NCBI RefSeq assembly: GCF_008000755.1
Contig: NZ_CP041690.1
Span: 2,047,260-2,111,259, forward strand
Direction: 5' to 3'
Source: Youhaiella tibetensis
GTDB taxonomy: Bacteria; Pseudomonadota; Alphaproteobacteria; Rhizobiales; Devosiaceae
DNA: 64,000 nucleotides
Positions 7,412-15,499 of the stretch are shown in pieces. The translations under genes and the position numbers were made by a program. The first letter of the stretch is position 1. Every line of letters begins with the position of its first letter. The notes under the pieces are model-generated. The model worked only from the letters and a program-made list of their open reading frames with translations. It did not search any database and had not been told where the DNA came from.

Positions 7412-7843
7412 TCAGTCGGTGTCGGCAGAAGCTTCGATGGCTTCCATGTCCTCGTCGGAGAAACCGAAATGGTGGCCGATCTCGTGCACCAGCACGTGAG
7501 TGATGATCTGCCCGAGCGTCTCGCCATCCTCGTTGTCGGCCCAGTAATCGAGGATCGGGCGGCGGTAGAGCCAGATATGGTTGGGCATCTGCCCGGTATA
7601 GCCGAGAGAACCGCCCTGCGGCAGGCCAACGCCACGGAAGAGCCCGAGGATGTCGAACTCGGATTCGAGCTTCATCTCGGTCATGGTTTCTTCGTCGGGA
7701 AAGTCGGCAACGACGCAAGGGACGTCCGAAACCAGAGAACGGAACTCAGGAGGAAGGGCAGCAAAGGCGGCCGCTGCCATCTGCTCGAAATCATCGAGCG
7801 TGGGCGCCGCCAGGTTCGTCCAGGAATTGGTCTCGTCGGCCAT
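7412..7843 (-). CDS. metallopeptidase family protein (zincin-like)
   Basis: A 143-residue minimal zincin. The metal-binding motif HEIGHHFGFSD (H120, E121, H124, D130) fits HExxHxxGxxD, the metzincin-like zinc site of the small 'metallopeptidase family' (DUF1025/PF06262). An acidic C-terminal tail follows. No signal peptide is present, so a cytosolic location is expected. The biological substrate of this family is not established. The gene lies between convergent and same-strand neighbours of unrelated function. Confidence 0.88.
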   Translation of the reverse strand: MADETNSWTNLAAPTLDDFEQMAAAAFAALPPEFRSLVSDVPCVVADFPDEETMTEMKLESEFDILGLFRGVGLPQGGSLGYTGQMPNHIWLYRRPILDYWADNEDGETLGQIITHVLVHEIGHHFGFSDEDMEAIEASADTD

Positions 7844-7881
7844 GTCAGTCGTCGTCCTGCCGGAGTCGTTGAGGCGCCAGC

Positions 7882-8346
7882 TTAGCAGCCGCTGAAGGTC
7901 ACCGGGCGCGAATAACCGTTCGGGCGATCGCGCACGTCCACATGGATGAAGCTACGGCCTGGATAGCACCCGAGCCCGCCTACGCCGCCATTGCGCATGG
8001 CGAAGGCGATCAGCTTTTCCTTGGGGACGCCGGGGATGTAGAAGTCCGCCGCCATGCACTTCATATGGTAGGAGTTATCCACGCCGCCGGCCTTGCCGTT
8101 GTGATAGCCGTCGCGATAGCCGGACTGCATGATCACCTTCTTGCCGAAATAGCCCTCGAAGTCCCAGATCACCAGGCGCAGCTTGGGCGAGATGCAGAAG
8201 GCGTTGACCTCGGAACTGGCCGTGACGGTGCCCCAGCTATTGGATTTGCCTCGATAGGCCGCATCGCTGCTGCTGGCGAAGATCGCCATCGGCAGGCAGC
8301 CGCTCAGGGAAACGGCGCACAGGAGCGCCAGCAGGATAGCACGCAT
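7882..8346 (-). CDS. lipoprotein with peptidase M15A / YcbK-like domain
   Basis: A 154-residue exported protein. Residues 1-16 form a signal peptide ending in a lipobox (LSGC, C17), so a membrane-anchored lipoprotein is expected. The rest carries the M15A zinc site pattern: SGYRDG around R78, H94 and D101 in SYHMKCMAADF, and H135 with D137 in FIHVDVRD. Related proteins are D-Ala-D-Ala carboxypeptidase-like or YcbK-like peptidoglycan amidases and carboxypeptidases. A role in trimming peptidoglycan peptides is likely but not shown. Confidence 0.87.
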   Translation of the reverse strand: MRAILLALLCAVSLSGCLPMAIFASSSDAAYRGKSNSWGTVTASSEVNAFCISPKLRLVIWDFEGYFGKKVIMQSGYRDGYHNGKAGGVDNSYHMKCMAADFYIPGVPKEKLIAFAMRNGGVGGLGCYPGRSFIHVDVRDRPNGYSRPVTFSGC

Positions 8347-8475
8347 CGACCACTCTCTGGCCCGACCTGGTGCAAAAATGCACCATCCAAGCCGGGTCCG
8401 ATGATGGTCGTTAAAATATGATGGATTATGCTAACCGCCCGCTAACCCTGGTGGTTAACGGGCGGCTAACGGAAA

Positions 8476-8892
8476 TCACCAGGCGCCGGTGTTGGGCATG
8501 GAAGCCCAGGGTTCCTGGGCGGGCAGGGTGCCATCCTGGATAAGCTCGACGGAAATGCCGTCGGGCGAGCGCACGAAAGCCATATGGCCGTCACGCGGCG
8601 GGCGATTGATGGTCACGCCCATGTCCATCAGATGCTGGCAAAGTGCGTAGATGTCCTTCACCCGATAGGCGAGGTGGCCGAAATTTCGTCCCCCCGTATA
8701 TTCCTCCGGGTCCCAGTTGTAGGTCAGCTCGACTTCCCCGCCCTGGTCGCCGGGGGCGCGGAGGAAAATCAGCGTATAGCGGCCCCGTTCGTTATCGGAC
8801 CGGCGAACCTCTTCAAGACCCAGCCCATCGCAGTAGAATTTAAGGCTTGCGTCGATATCGGTCACACGGACCATTGTATGCAGGTACTGCAT
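8476..8892 (-). CDS. gloA: lactoylglutathione lyase (glyoxalase I)
   Basis: A 138-residue VOC-fold enzyme that isomerises the methylglyoxal-glutathione hemithioacetal to S-lactoylglutathione. The metal ligands H5, E55, H73 and E116 fall where E. coli GloA has H5, E56, H74 and E122. The family stretches DASLKFYCDGLG and YTLIFL are also present. A GGGAG site lies about nine bases before the ATG. The short length, without the eukaryotic insert, suggests a Ni/Co-type bacterial enzyme; that is a family generalisation. The gene stands alone. Confidence 0.93.
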   Translation of the reverse strand: MQYLHTMVRVTDIDASLKFYCDGLGLEEVRRSDNERGRYTLIFLRAPGDQGGEVELTYNWDPEEYTGGRNFGHLAYRVKDIYALCQHLMDMGVTINRPPRDGHMAFVRSPDGISVELIQDGTLPAQEPWASMPNTGAW

Positions 8893-9108
8893 GGGTCTTT
8901 CTCCCTATTTGTGGTGTCTAGCGGGCGCGCGAACCTAGCAAGGACGGCCGGTTTGCGGCAACAGAACAGCCTTCAAAGAAAAGGCGGGGGAAGCCGTAAA
9001 CAAATTTGCAACCACTCCTTAACTTTTGGGTTTGAATCGGCCACACTGAGTCTGGGTTGTAGAGTACCTCGCGGCAGCGGGGCATGTATAAAATGAGGCA
9101 TTGGGGGC

Positions 9109-9732
9109 ATGGGGGGTAAGTTTTCACCCGAGAGTGGCGAGGCCGGAATCCCGAAACGGGAGGAGGCCAATGAACCGCAGCCTCAGGCCAGCGGCGCCAG
9201 TCCAGCACACGATATCGATGTTATCGAAATCGCCGGAACCATAAAATGGTTCGACGTGGCCAAGGGATTCGGTTTCATCGTTCCCGACAACGGCATGCCC
9301 GATGTGCTGCTGCACGTGACCTGCCTGCGCCGCGACGGCTATCAGACGGCTTATGAAGGCGCCCGCATCGTCGTGGAGGCCCTCAACCGGCCCGGCGGCC
9401 TGCAGGCGTTCCGCATCGTGTCGATGGACGAATCGACCGCGCTTCATCCCGCGCAATTGCCGGCGGCCCGCACGCATGTGACGGTCGAGCCCACGTCCAA
9501 GCTCGAGCGGCTGGAAGTGAAGTGGTTCAACCGTATCCGCGGCTTCGGCTTCCTTTCGGCAGGCGAGGGCGCTCCGGATATCTTCGTGCATATGGAGACG
9601 CTGCGCCGTTTCGGCATCACCGAACTGCGTCCGGGCCAATTCGTGCTCGTGCGGTACGGGACGGGTCCGAAGGGCCTTATGGTCGCCGAAATCAGGCCCG
9701 ATGGTTGGGGCGACGCTCCTTCCTCCCACTAA
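9109..9732 (+). CDS. cold-shock protein with two cold-shock domains
   Basis: A 207-residue protein. After a 40-residue low-complexity N-terminus come two cold-shock domains: the first at about residues 41-108 (GTIKWFDVAKGFGFIVPD) and the second at about 134-200 (VKWFNRIRGFGFLSAGEG, then DIFVHMETL). Both keep the RNP1-type KGFGF/RGFGF motif. RNP2 is DIFVH in the second domain and DVLLH in the first. It probably binds single-stranded RNA or DNA as a chaperone or regulator. Twin-CSD proteins are common in alphaproteobacteria. A DUF192 lipoprotein gene follows within a few bases and may share the transcript. Confidence 0.9.
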   Translation: MGGKFSPESGEAGIPKREEANEPQPQASGASPAHDIDVIEIAGTIKWFDVAKGFGFIVPDNGMPDVLLHVTCLRRDGYQTAYEGARIVVEALNRPGGLQAFRIVSMDESTALHPAQLPAARTHVTVEPTSKLERLEVKWFNRIRGFGFLSAGEGAPDIFVHMETLRRFGITELRPGQFVLVRYGTGPKGLMVAEIRPDGWGDAPSSH

Positions 9733-9742
9733 AAGCTCCGAC

Positions 9743-10228
9743 ATGACCGCTTTGAGCCTCGAGTCCCGTAGTCCCGTTCTTGCGGCGACGAAGTTTTGCG
9801 GCCTCGCGTTCGCGGCCGTGATCGCCTTCCTGCCGCTTGCGGCGTGCAGCGACGAGACCAAGGCCGTGCTCCACACGGCGACGGGCAACTATACGTTCAA
9901 TGTCGAGGTGGTCGACACCGACGCTACGCGCGCCAAGGGCCTGATGTTCCGCCAGGAACTGCCCAAGGACGACGGCATGCTGTTCGACTTCCTGACCGAA
10001 CGGAACACCTCGTTCTGGATGCAGAACACCTTCATTCCGCTCGATATGATCTTCATCGGCGCCGACGGTACGGTGAAGACCATCCACGAGAACGCGCGCC
10101 CGTTCGACACGACGCCGATTCCTTCCCAGGTGCCGGTGCGCTACGTGCTCGAGATCGCGGGCGGCCGTTCAGATGAAATCGGGCTCAAGGTCGGCGACAC
10201 CTTCGAGCACGACCGCATAAAGAAATAG
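9743..10228 (+). CDS. DUF192 family lipoprotein
   Basis: About 161 residues. A signal peptide (LAFAAVIAFLPLAAC) ends in a clean lipobox, LAAC, so this should be a lipoprotein. The remainder is a DUF192 domain with the characteristic RAKGLMFRQEL and FWMQNTFIPLDMIFI blocks. The function of DUF192 is not established. The frame is open from 9701, but that ATG lies inside the upstream gene; the ATG at 9743 gives a better signal-peptide shape, although it has no strong ribosome site. The order cold-shock protein then DUF192 is common in this order of bacteria, from memory. Confidence 0.85.
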   Translation: MTALSLESRSPVLAATKFCGLAFAAVIAFLPLAACSDETKAVLHTATGNYTFNVEVVDTDATRAKGLMFRQELPKDDGMLFDFLTERNTSFWMQNTFIPLDMIFIGADGTVKTIHENARPFDTTPIPSQVPVRYVLEIAGGRSDEIGLKVGDTFEHDRIKK

Positions 10229-10229
10229 C

Positions 10230-10913
10230 TCAGAGCCTGCTGATCACCACACAGTTGAGGATCGCCACCAGGTGCAGCATCGCGCCGGCGACCACGAAGA
10301 CGTGCCAAAGCACGTTCTGGAACTTCAGCCGTTCCCATAGATGGAAAATGATACCGGCCGAATAGACGACGCCCCCGGCGAGCAGCAGCCAGAGCGTCGC
10401 GGGCGGCAAGCTTGCGCCCAGTGACTGGAACACCGCTACCCCACTCCAGCCGACTGCCAGGTAAAGCACGATGGCCAGGCGCCCGAAGCGCTCGGGCACG
10501 ATGAGCTTGAGCGCGATGCCCACGATCGAGGCGCCCCAGACGAACGTGCCGAGCAGGATCGTTGTCGCCGAACCGCCCATGATCGCGAGGAATGGCGTGT
10601 AAGTGCCTGCGATGAAAAGGAAGATCGCTGCCTGGTCGAACCGCGCCAGCCAGCCCTTGATGGGTGAAACCGGTGAGAGGTTGTAAGCCAGGGAAACGGA
10701 CAGCACTGCGAGTAGCGAGACGAGGTAGACGGTCAGGGCCGGCGCTTCCTTCGGCGCTGTCTGCATGAACGCGAACGCCAGGATGATCGACCCGATGGCG
10801 ATCGCGGCCACGATGCCCACGACATGGACGACGCCGTCTGCAATGACTTCGGTAAGGGTGAAGGGGCGGGTCGGGCTGGCCCAGATCCTGCGGGCCGTCT
10901 GCGTCTGCGTCAT
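10230..10913 (-). CDS. hemolysin III family membrane protein (PAQR-like)
   Basis: A 227-residue protein with about seven membrane segments and the HlyIII/PAQR conserved blocks: TEVIADGVVHVVG near the N-terminus, RFDQAAIFLFIAGTYTPF in the middle and FQNVLWHVFVVAGAMLHL near the C-terminus. The histidines and aspartate in these blocks are the probable metal ligands in the family. The inner-membrane role is unknown; YqfA-like proteins are linked to membrane energetics, and the hemolysin name is historical. It converges on the DUF192 gene with no gap for a terminator. Confidence 0.9.
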   Translation of the reverse strand: MTQTQTARRIWASPTRPFTLTEVIADGVVHVVGIVAAIAIGSIILAFAFMQTAPKEAPALTVYLVSLLAVLSVSLAYNLSPVSPIKGWLARFDQAAIFLFIAGTYTPFLAIMGGSATTILLGTFVWGASIVGIALKLIVPERFGRLAIVLYLAVGWSGVAVFQSLGASLPPATLWLLLAGGVVYSAGIIFHLWERLKFQNVLWHVFVVAGAMLHLVAILNCVVISRL

Positions 10914-11110
10914 AGTGGTTCTCTACTCTGCCCCGGCGCGGGGGCGGACCTTATCTCCGAAGGTTGGCCGGACTGTCCCCAGCCGTTTGCAGGGGCAATC
11001 TCCGGCGGTTGTCTGGACGGGCGCGCCTGGGCGTGGCGTTCCGAAGCCAGAGATCATGCACCCAATCGGCAGTCGAGGCCAAGCTTTCGGGCGCCGCGTT
11101 CCATAACGTT

Positions 11111-11140
11111 GCGGCCGATCTTGTTCCCAAGACCGGCCGC
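11111..11140 (-). other. 13-bp inverted repeat downstream of the TolQ/TolR-like operon
   Basis: Arms GCGGCCGATCTTG and CAAGACCGGCCGC pair over 13 bases with one mismatch around a TTCC loop, 24 bases after the operon's last stop codon. No T-run follows on the minus strand, so this is a candidate transcript-end hairpin rather than a clear terminator. Confidence 0.4.
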
Positions 11141-11164
11141 GACGCAAGACGATGAAGCTAGTGC

Positions 11165-11797
11165 TTAGTTGTTGAGGACCAGGGCGCCCTTGTCGGGAAG
11201 CCGAACCGCCGGCATCGGCGAGAAGTGAAGGTCCTGCGGCGCCCCGGGCGCGGCCAGGCCACCTGCACCCGACACCTGCTGACCGCCCTGCATGTCGCTC
11301 TGTTGGGCCTGCTTGTTATCGTCGGTGGCGCCGAGCTGGCCTTCGGCCTGCTTGTCGCCCTCGGACTTACTTTCCTCGGTGGTACCGACTTCCCCCATGA
11401 TCTGGTCGCCGGCGTTGATATGCTCCTGAGCGGCCTGGATGTCTTCGGCGAGCGAGGTGGTGTAGGGGATTTCGTAGGCGCGCGGCGGCGCTACTGGGAG
11501 ATGGTCCTCGTTGATTTCCTGCACCCACATGTAGACTGCCCCCGCCGCACCGGTCTTGCGGTCCGGCTCCTTTACATTGGTGGAGAGCAACTGGAAGCGG
11601 TCGGGCATCGGGCTGGTCGTCGGCCAGCCGACAAGGCCGGTAATGGCCAGATATGACCCAACGAAAGCCACGGCGGTGACCACGATCGCGCCCGCCTTGA
11701 CCCACCAGCGCCAGAGCGAGGCGATGTTGAGGCTGAGCAGCAGCACGCCGAGCAGGATATAGACCCCGACGATGGAAAAGATGGTGGACTGGATCAC
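11165..11797 (-). CDS. membrane protein, third gene of the TolQ/TolR-like operon
   Basis: A 210-residue protein of unknown family. Residues 1-60 contain two to three hydrophobic segments (for example VGVYILLGVLLLSLNIASLW and VVTAVAFVGSYLAITGLVGW). A long hydrophilic region follows, containing an acidic and Q/G-rich low-complexity stretch at about residues 130-185. The start codon overlaps the stop of the TolR-like gene (ATGA), so it belongs to the same operon and may be a third subunit of a membrane complex. No catalytic motif is seen. Confidence 0.7.
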   Translation of the reverse strand: MIQSTIFSIVGVYILLGVLLLSLNIASLWRWWVKAGAIVVTAVAFVGSYLAITGLVGWPTTSPMPDRFQLLSTNVKEPDRKTGAAGAVYMWVQEINEDHLPVAPPRAYEIPYTTSLAEDIQAAQEHINAGDQIMGEVGTTEESKSEGDKQAEGQLGATDDNKQAQQSDMQGGQQVSGAGGLAAPGAPQDLHFSPMPAVRLPDKGALVLNN

Positions 11798-12417
11798 TTT
11801 CGCACCTCGCGAATAAGCGAAATGGGCCGTGTGTTGACGTCGCTGACGTCCCCGTTCTCATCGAGCGTGAAGCGGACGGCGGTCTTCTCGTCGCCCTCAT
11901 GGCTGAGCGTGAGGGTATCGTAGAAGATCACCTTGAGTTTCGGGTTGATCTTTTCGACCTTCACCGTGACCGGCACCGGCTGCTTTGAATCGTTGGTGAA
12001 CTCGTAGACGTTGATGACGTACTCGCCCGGGATGATGCCGCGCACGCTCACCGTCTCCTGGCGCAGCGGCGAGGTGACGGTCTTGCCGTTGATCTCGACG
12101 CTGTTGAGGTAATTGCCGCGGTCGTCGCGGTCGAGCGAGAGGAAGCCGTTGGCCAGCGAGTGGTACCAGACGACATTGCCCAGCGGGTCCATCACATAGG
12201 TGTCGATGTCGTCCGGATTGTTGTCCGGCCAGGTCACCGTGATCAGCATCTCGGCCTTGATGTCCACCGTGCCGGTCTTCGACTCCTCCTTGATGAGGGC
12301 GAAGGCGATGAAGACCATGACGGTGAAGCCGAGCAGGGCATTGAAGAGGATGTCGGTGAACGGGACAAACGTCCCGTCATCGCTGCCGCCACCCGAAAAC
12401 AGGCTATTGTCGTCCAT
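11794..12417 (-). CDS. TolR/ExbD-like membrane protein with a DUF2135/YfaP-like domain
   Basis: About 207 residues. A short cytosolic N-terminus leads into one membrane helix beginning VPFTDILFNALLGF. D22 sits where TolR and ExbD keep their proton-carrying aspartate (PFxDxLL). Instead of the usual small TolR/ExbD periplasmic domain, the C-terminal part is a predicted beta-sandwich (ITVTWPDNNPDDIDTYVMDP, then GNVVWY) resembling DUF2135/YfaP domains. The ATG at 12415-12417 overlaps the TolQ-like gene by 14 bases and is preferred over one at 12447. The likely role is motor partner of the TolQ-like channel; the load it moves is unknown. Confidence 0.72.
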   Translation of the reverse strand: MDDNSLFSGGGSDDGTFVPFTDILFNALLGFTVMVFIAFALIKEESKTGTVDIKAEMLITVTWPDNNPDDIDTYVMDPLGNVVWYHSLANGFLSLDRDDRGNYLNSVEINGKTVTSPLRQETVSVRGIIPGEYVINVYEFTNDSKQPVPVTVKVEKINPKLKVIFYDTLTLSHEGDEKTAVRFTLDENGDVSDVNTRPISLIREVRK

Positions 12418-13189
12418 TCGAACCCTGCTCCAGGGTCGGAATGACATAGATTTCCGTGATCTCGGTGACCAGGTCGAAGAGCTCGGCGATGGCTTTGTCG
12501 AGGAAATAGTACTCGAGCTTGAGGATGAGCGCGGTGGCGATGCCCGTCACCGTCACGTTGAGCGCGATGGCCATGCCGCCGGTCATGCCGGTGAGGGCAG
12601 GGCGCAGCGTCTCGGCGTCGAACGAGGTGATCTGGGCGATCGGGATGAGCATCAGTATGAAGCCGATGGCCGTGCCCAGGAGCGCCAGGCGCAGCAGTGC
12701 TTCGGAAATGAACCAGCCGAGCTTCTCGCGCGAGCGCAGGCGGTCGGCCAGAGCCCGCAGCAGCAGCGTCTGGTCGATGCGGCCGCCATTCTGCTTTTCG
12801 GCCTTAATGACGAGATTGCCGATGTGGGTGGTAAGCGTTCCGGGCGGCAGCAACTGTCCGTCTCCGGTGGTCACGCCCTCCTCGGTGACACGGAACCCCG
12901 ATACGCGGGCCTTCGCAATGATCGAGCGGGCCTTGCGGGCCGACACCAGCTCCTGGGAGGTGATGACGGTCTGATAGAGGCACGCCAGCGCCGTAAAGGC
13001 GAAGATCACCAGAATGATCAGGGAGATTCGCGTGTGGTCGGTGGCGAGCATCGCCTGCACAAGCCCGAAGTGCCAGAGCGCCAGCATCGCTACCGCTACC
13101 AAGGCATTGAGCAGGATCCAGCGCAGCACCGGCGCGAAATCGCGCGCCTCTGCCGCCGGCGCAAGCACTGCGCCCCTAACGTCTGCCAT
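12404..13189 (-). CDS. MotA/TolQ/ExbB proton channel family protein
   Basis: About 261 residues with four predicted membrane segments: two near the N-terminus (WILLNALVAVAMLALWHFGL and ISLIILVIFAFTALACLY) and two near the C-terminus (EALLRLALLGTAIGFILMLI and GMAIALNVTVTGIATALILK). The last contains the TGMTGGMAIAL...TGIATAL pattern of the MotA/TolQ/ExbB channel domain. The start at 13189 has a GGGGGA site directly before the ATG. It is the first gene of an operon with a TolR/ExbD-like subunit. No tolA, tolB, pal or tonB is nearby, so it is neither a standard Tol-Pal nor an ExbBD locus. Confidence 0.82.
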   Translation of the reverse strand: MADVRGAVLAPAAEARDFAPVLRWILLNALVAVAMLALWHFGLVQAMLATDHTRISLIILVIFAFTALACLYQTVITSQELVSARKARSIIAKARVSGFRVTEEGVTTGDGQLLPPGTLTTHIGNLVIKAEKQNGGRIDQTLLLRALADRLRSREKLGWFISEALLRLALLGTAIGFILMLIPIAQITSFDAETLRPALTGMTGGMAIALNVTVTGIATALILKLEYYFLDKAIAELFDLVTEITEIYVIPTLEQGSNGRQ

Positions 13190-13519
13190 AGTCCCCCAAA
13201 TCTCCATTGAATTCGTTGCGTCGGTCGGTGGCTGTCACGCCGAACTTGCTTCCCGACGGAGGGCGACAGTATTCAATAGCACTGTTGGATTTCGTAATGC
13301 CCGGCATAAGTTTTGCCTTGGCTGGGTAGTGTGGCGGCCGAACGCAGGCAGATGTTGCCTTTCTCCCCGCTCTACACTATATCCGCGCAGCGTTCGGGGA
13401 TTCCCCGGCGCGATTTCACACGCAAAGGCGGCCGTCCAGATTGAGCTGGCGTCCATCCGGTGGCGGGAAACCGTCGCATAGACCTTTGCGGAGGCACAAC
13501 CGGTAAAGGAACGCTGCCA
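13190..13519. other. divergent intergenic region upstream of rpsB
   Basis: About 330 bases between the TolQ-like gene and rpsB. It contains the probable rpsB promoter (listed separately), which would leave a 5' leader of roughly 130 bases. That is long enough for S2-type autogenous control, but no recognisable leader structure could be confirmed by eye. Nothing else is seen. Confidence 0.5.
13355..13383 (+). promoter_or_regulatory. probable promoter of the rpsB-tsf unit
   Basis: TTGCCT at 13355-13360 and TATATC at 13378-13383 are separated by 17 bases, upstream of rpsB on the same strand. Assigned by eye. Confidence 0.45.
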
Positions 13520-14299
13520 ATGGCACTGCCTGATTTCTCCATGCGCCAACTCCTGGAAGCTGGCGTCCACTTCGGTCACCAGAAGCATCGCTGGAACCCG
13601 AAGATGGAACGCTACATCTTCGGCGTGCGCAACGACATCCATATTCTCGACCTGAGCCAGACGGTTCCGCAGCTGAGCCGCGCGCTGCAGCTGATCTCGG
13701 ACACCGTCGCCGACGGCGGCCGCGTGCTCTTCGTGGGCACCAAGCGCCAGGCCGCCCCGCTCGTGGCCGAGGCTGCCCGCCAGTCCGCCCAGTACTTCGT
13801 GAACTCCCGCTGGCTCGGCGGCACGCTGACCAACTGGCAGACCATCTCGCACTCCATCGCTCGCCTGCGTGAGCTTGAGGCCCAGGAAGCCGAGGGCATG
13901 GAAGGCCTGACCAAGAAGGAGCGCCTGATGCGCTCGCGCGAGAAGGAGCGTCTCGAACGCGACCTCGGCGGCATCAAGGACATGGGCAACCTGCCGAACC
14001 TCCTGTTCGTGATCGACACGAACAAGGAAGCCAACGCGATCAAGGAGGCCCGTCGCCTGGGTATTCCGGTTGTCGCCATCGTCGATACGAACAGCGATCC
14101 GGATCTGGTCGACTACGCCATTCCGGGCAATGACGACGCCAGCCGCGCTCTCGAGCTCTACTGCTCGCTGGTCTCGCGCGCTGCCATCGACGGCATTGCG
14201 CGCTCGTCGGCCGCTGCTGGCGCCGACCTTGGTGCTTCGGTGGAGGCTCCCGTGGAGCCGGCCCTGACCGAAGTCCAGGAAAGCGACACCAACGCCTAA
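13520..14299 (+). CDS. rpsB: 30S ribosomal protein S2
   Basis: A 259-residue small-subunit ribosomal protein. Family blocks are [19 protein letters not shown] at the N-terminus, [10 protein letters not shown] in the middle and [19 protein letters not shown] followed by [10 protein letters not shown] near the C-terminus. An acidic alanine-rich tail follows, common in alphaproteobacterial S2. The ATG at 13520 follows AAAGGA; an in-frame upstream ATG at 13460 would add 20 unrelated residues and is rejected. It is the first gene of the rpsB-tsf pair that begins the conserved block. Confidence 0.98.
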   Translation: MALPDFSMRQLLEAGVHFGHQKHRWNPKMERYIFGVRNDIHILDLSQTVPQLSRALQLISDTVADGGRVLFVGTKRQAAPLVAEAARQSAQYFVNSRWLGGTLTNWQTISHSIARLRELEAQEAEGMEGLTKKERLMRSREKERLERDLGGIKDMGNLPNLLFVIDTNKEANAIKEARRLGIPVVAIVDTNSDPDLVDYAIPGNDDASRALELYCSLVSRAAIDGIARSSAAAGADLGASVEAPVEPALTEVQESDTNA

Positions 14300-14344
14300 T
14301 CGACCAGCCCGTTCATCGGGTTGACACACTGACATCCCAACTGT

Positions 14345-14368
14345 GCGGCTCCGGCAAAACGGGGCCGC
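14345..14368 (+). other. hairpin between rpsB and tsf
   Basis: Arms GCGGCTCCG and CGGGGCCGC (nine pairs, one G-T) enclose the loop GCAAAA, 16 bases before the tsf start. There is no T-run. It may act as an attenuator or mRNA-stability element that sets the S2:EF-Ts ratio; this is inference. Confidence 0.4.
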
Positions 14369-14383
14369 CAAAGAGGTGACATT

Positions 14384-15307
14384 ATGGAAATCACTGCTGC
14401 CAAGGTTAAAGAACTCCGCGAGATGACCGGCGTCGGCATGATGGACTGCAAGAAGGCCTTGCAGGAAACCAACGGCGACATGGACGCGGCGATCGATTGG
14501 CTGCGCACGCGTGGCCTGGCCAAGGCCGCCAAGAAGGCCGGTCGCGTTGCGGCTGAAGGTCTGGTCGGCGTTGCCATCGACGGTAACCGCGGCGCCATCG
14601 TCGAAGTAAACTCGGAAACCGACTTCGTTGCCCGCAACGAGCAGTTCCAGACCATCGTCAGCAACGTCGCCAAGCTGGCGCTCGATGCCGATGGCGACGT
14701 CGCTCGCCTGAGCGAAATGCCCTATCCCGGTTCGGGTCGCTCCGTTTCGGGTGAACTGACCGATGCCATCGCCACCATCGGCGAGAACATGAACCTGCGT
14801 CGCACCGCGATCATCGAGGTCAAGGACGGCGTTATCGGCAACTACGTGCACAACACGGTCAAGCCGGGTCTGGGTAAGCTGGGCATCATTGTCGGTCTCG
14901 AATCGACCGGCAACAAGGACGCTCTGGCTGCCCTGGGCAAGCAGATCGCCATGCACATCGCCAACACCAACCCGCTGTCGGTGTCGCCGGACGACCTGGA
15001 TCCGACCGTCGTTGCCCGCGAGCGCACCGTGTTCGCCGAGCAGGCCAAGGAATCGGGCAAGCCCGCCGAGATCATCGAGAAGATGGTGGAAGGCCGCGTC
15101 CGCAAGTTCTACGAGGAAGTCACGCTCCTGGCGCAGACCTTCGTGATCGACGGCGAGACCAAGATCTCGGACGTTCTCAAGAACGCCGAGAAGGAAGTTG
15201 GCGCCCCGGTCAAGCTGACCGCCTTCGTGCGCTATGCCCTCGGTGAAGGCATCGAGAAGGCCGAGAGCGACTTCGCCGCTGAAGTCGCCGCCGCTGCCGG
15301 CGCCTGA
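14384..15307 (+). CDS. tsf: translation elongation factor Ts
   Basis: A 307-residue nucleotide-exchange factor for EF-Tu. The N-terminal UBA-like helix ([20 protein letters not shown]) and the signature [13 protein letters not shown] are intact, and the dimerisation domains follow in order. AGAGGTG lies before the ATG. It follows rpsB with an 84-base spacer that contains a hairpin and is followed by a strong terminator. Confidence 0.98.
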   Translation: MEITAAKVKELREMTGVGMMDCKKALQETNGDMDAAIDWLRTRGLAKAAKKAGRVAAEGLVGVAIDGNRGAIVEVNSETDFVARNEQFQTIVSNVAKLALDADGDVARLSEMPYPGSGRSVSGELTDAIATIGENMNLRRTAIIEVKDGVIGNYVHNTVKPGLGKLGIIVGLESTGNKDALAALGKQIAMHIANTNPLSVSPDDLDPTVVARERTVFAEQAKESGKPAEIIEKMVEGRVRKFYEEVTLLAQTFVIDGETKISDVLKNAEKEVGAPVKLTAFVRYALGEGIEKAESDFAAEVAAAAGA

Positions 15308-15323
15308 TCGCCCGCAATATTCC

Positions 15324-15362
15324 CGCTCCCCGCATGACAATTGCGGGGAGCGGTTTGATTTG
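15324..15362 (+). terminator. rho-independent terminator after tsf
   Basis: An 11-bp perfect stem (CGCTCCCCGCA/TGCGGGGAGCG, 15324-15334 with 15342-15352) has a 7-base loop and is followed by the T-rich GTTTGATTTG. Confidence 0.85.
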
Positions 15363-15499
15363 CGCCTTAGTTGGGCGCCTTATATCCAATAGTGCATTTT
15401 CTAGTAACTGCCGGTATCCAATCGGGCGGAAAATGCTCTAACGTCTAGCCGGCGCCAGCGGAATCGAAGCTCGGGTGCGGCAGTTAGAGGGGTCGGCCG

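Noticed and set aside
11794-13189. Zorya (ZorAB) phage-defence operon
   Set aside because: The channel pair is similar in principle, but the second protein lacks an OmpA-like peptidoglycan-binding domain and no zorC/zorD/zorE genes are nearby.
13235-15340. Long antisense reading frame of about 700 codons opposite rpsB and tsf
   Set aside because: It mirrors the third-base GC bias of the two genes on the other strand, lacks a ribosome site and has repetitive G/H/D/R-rich composition typical of shadow frames.
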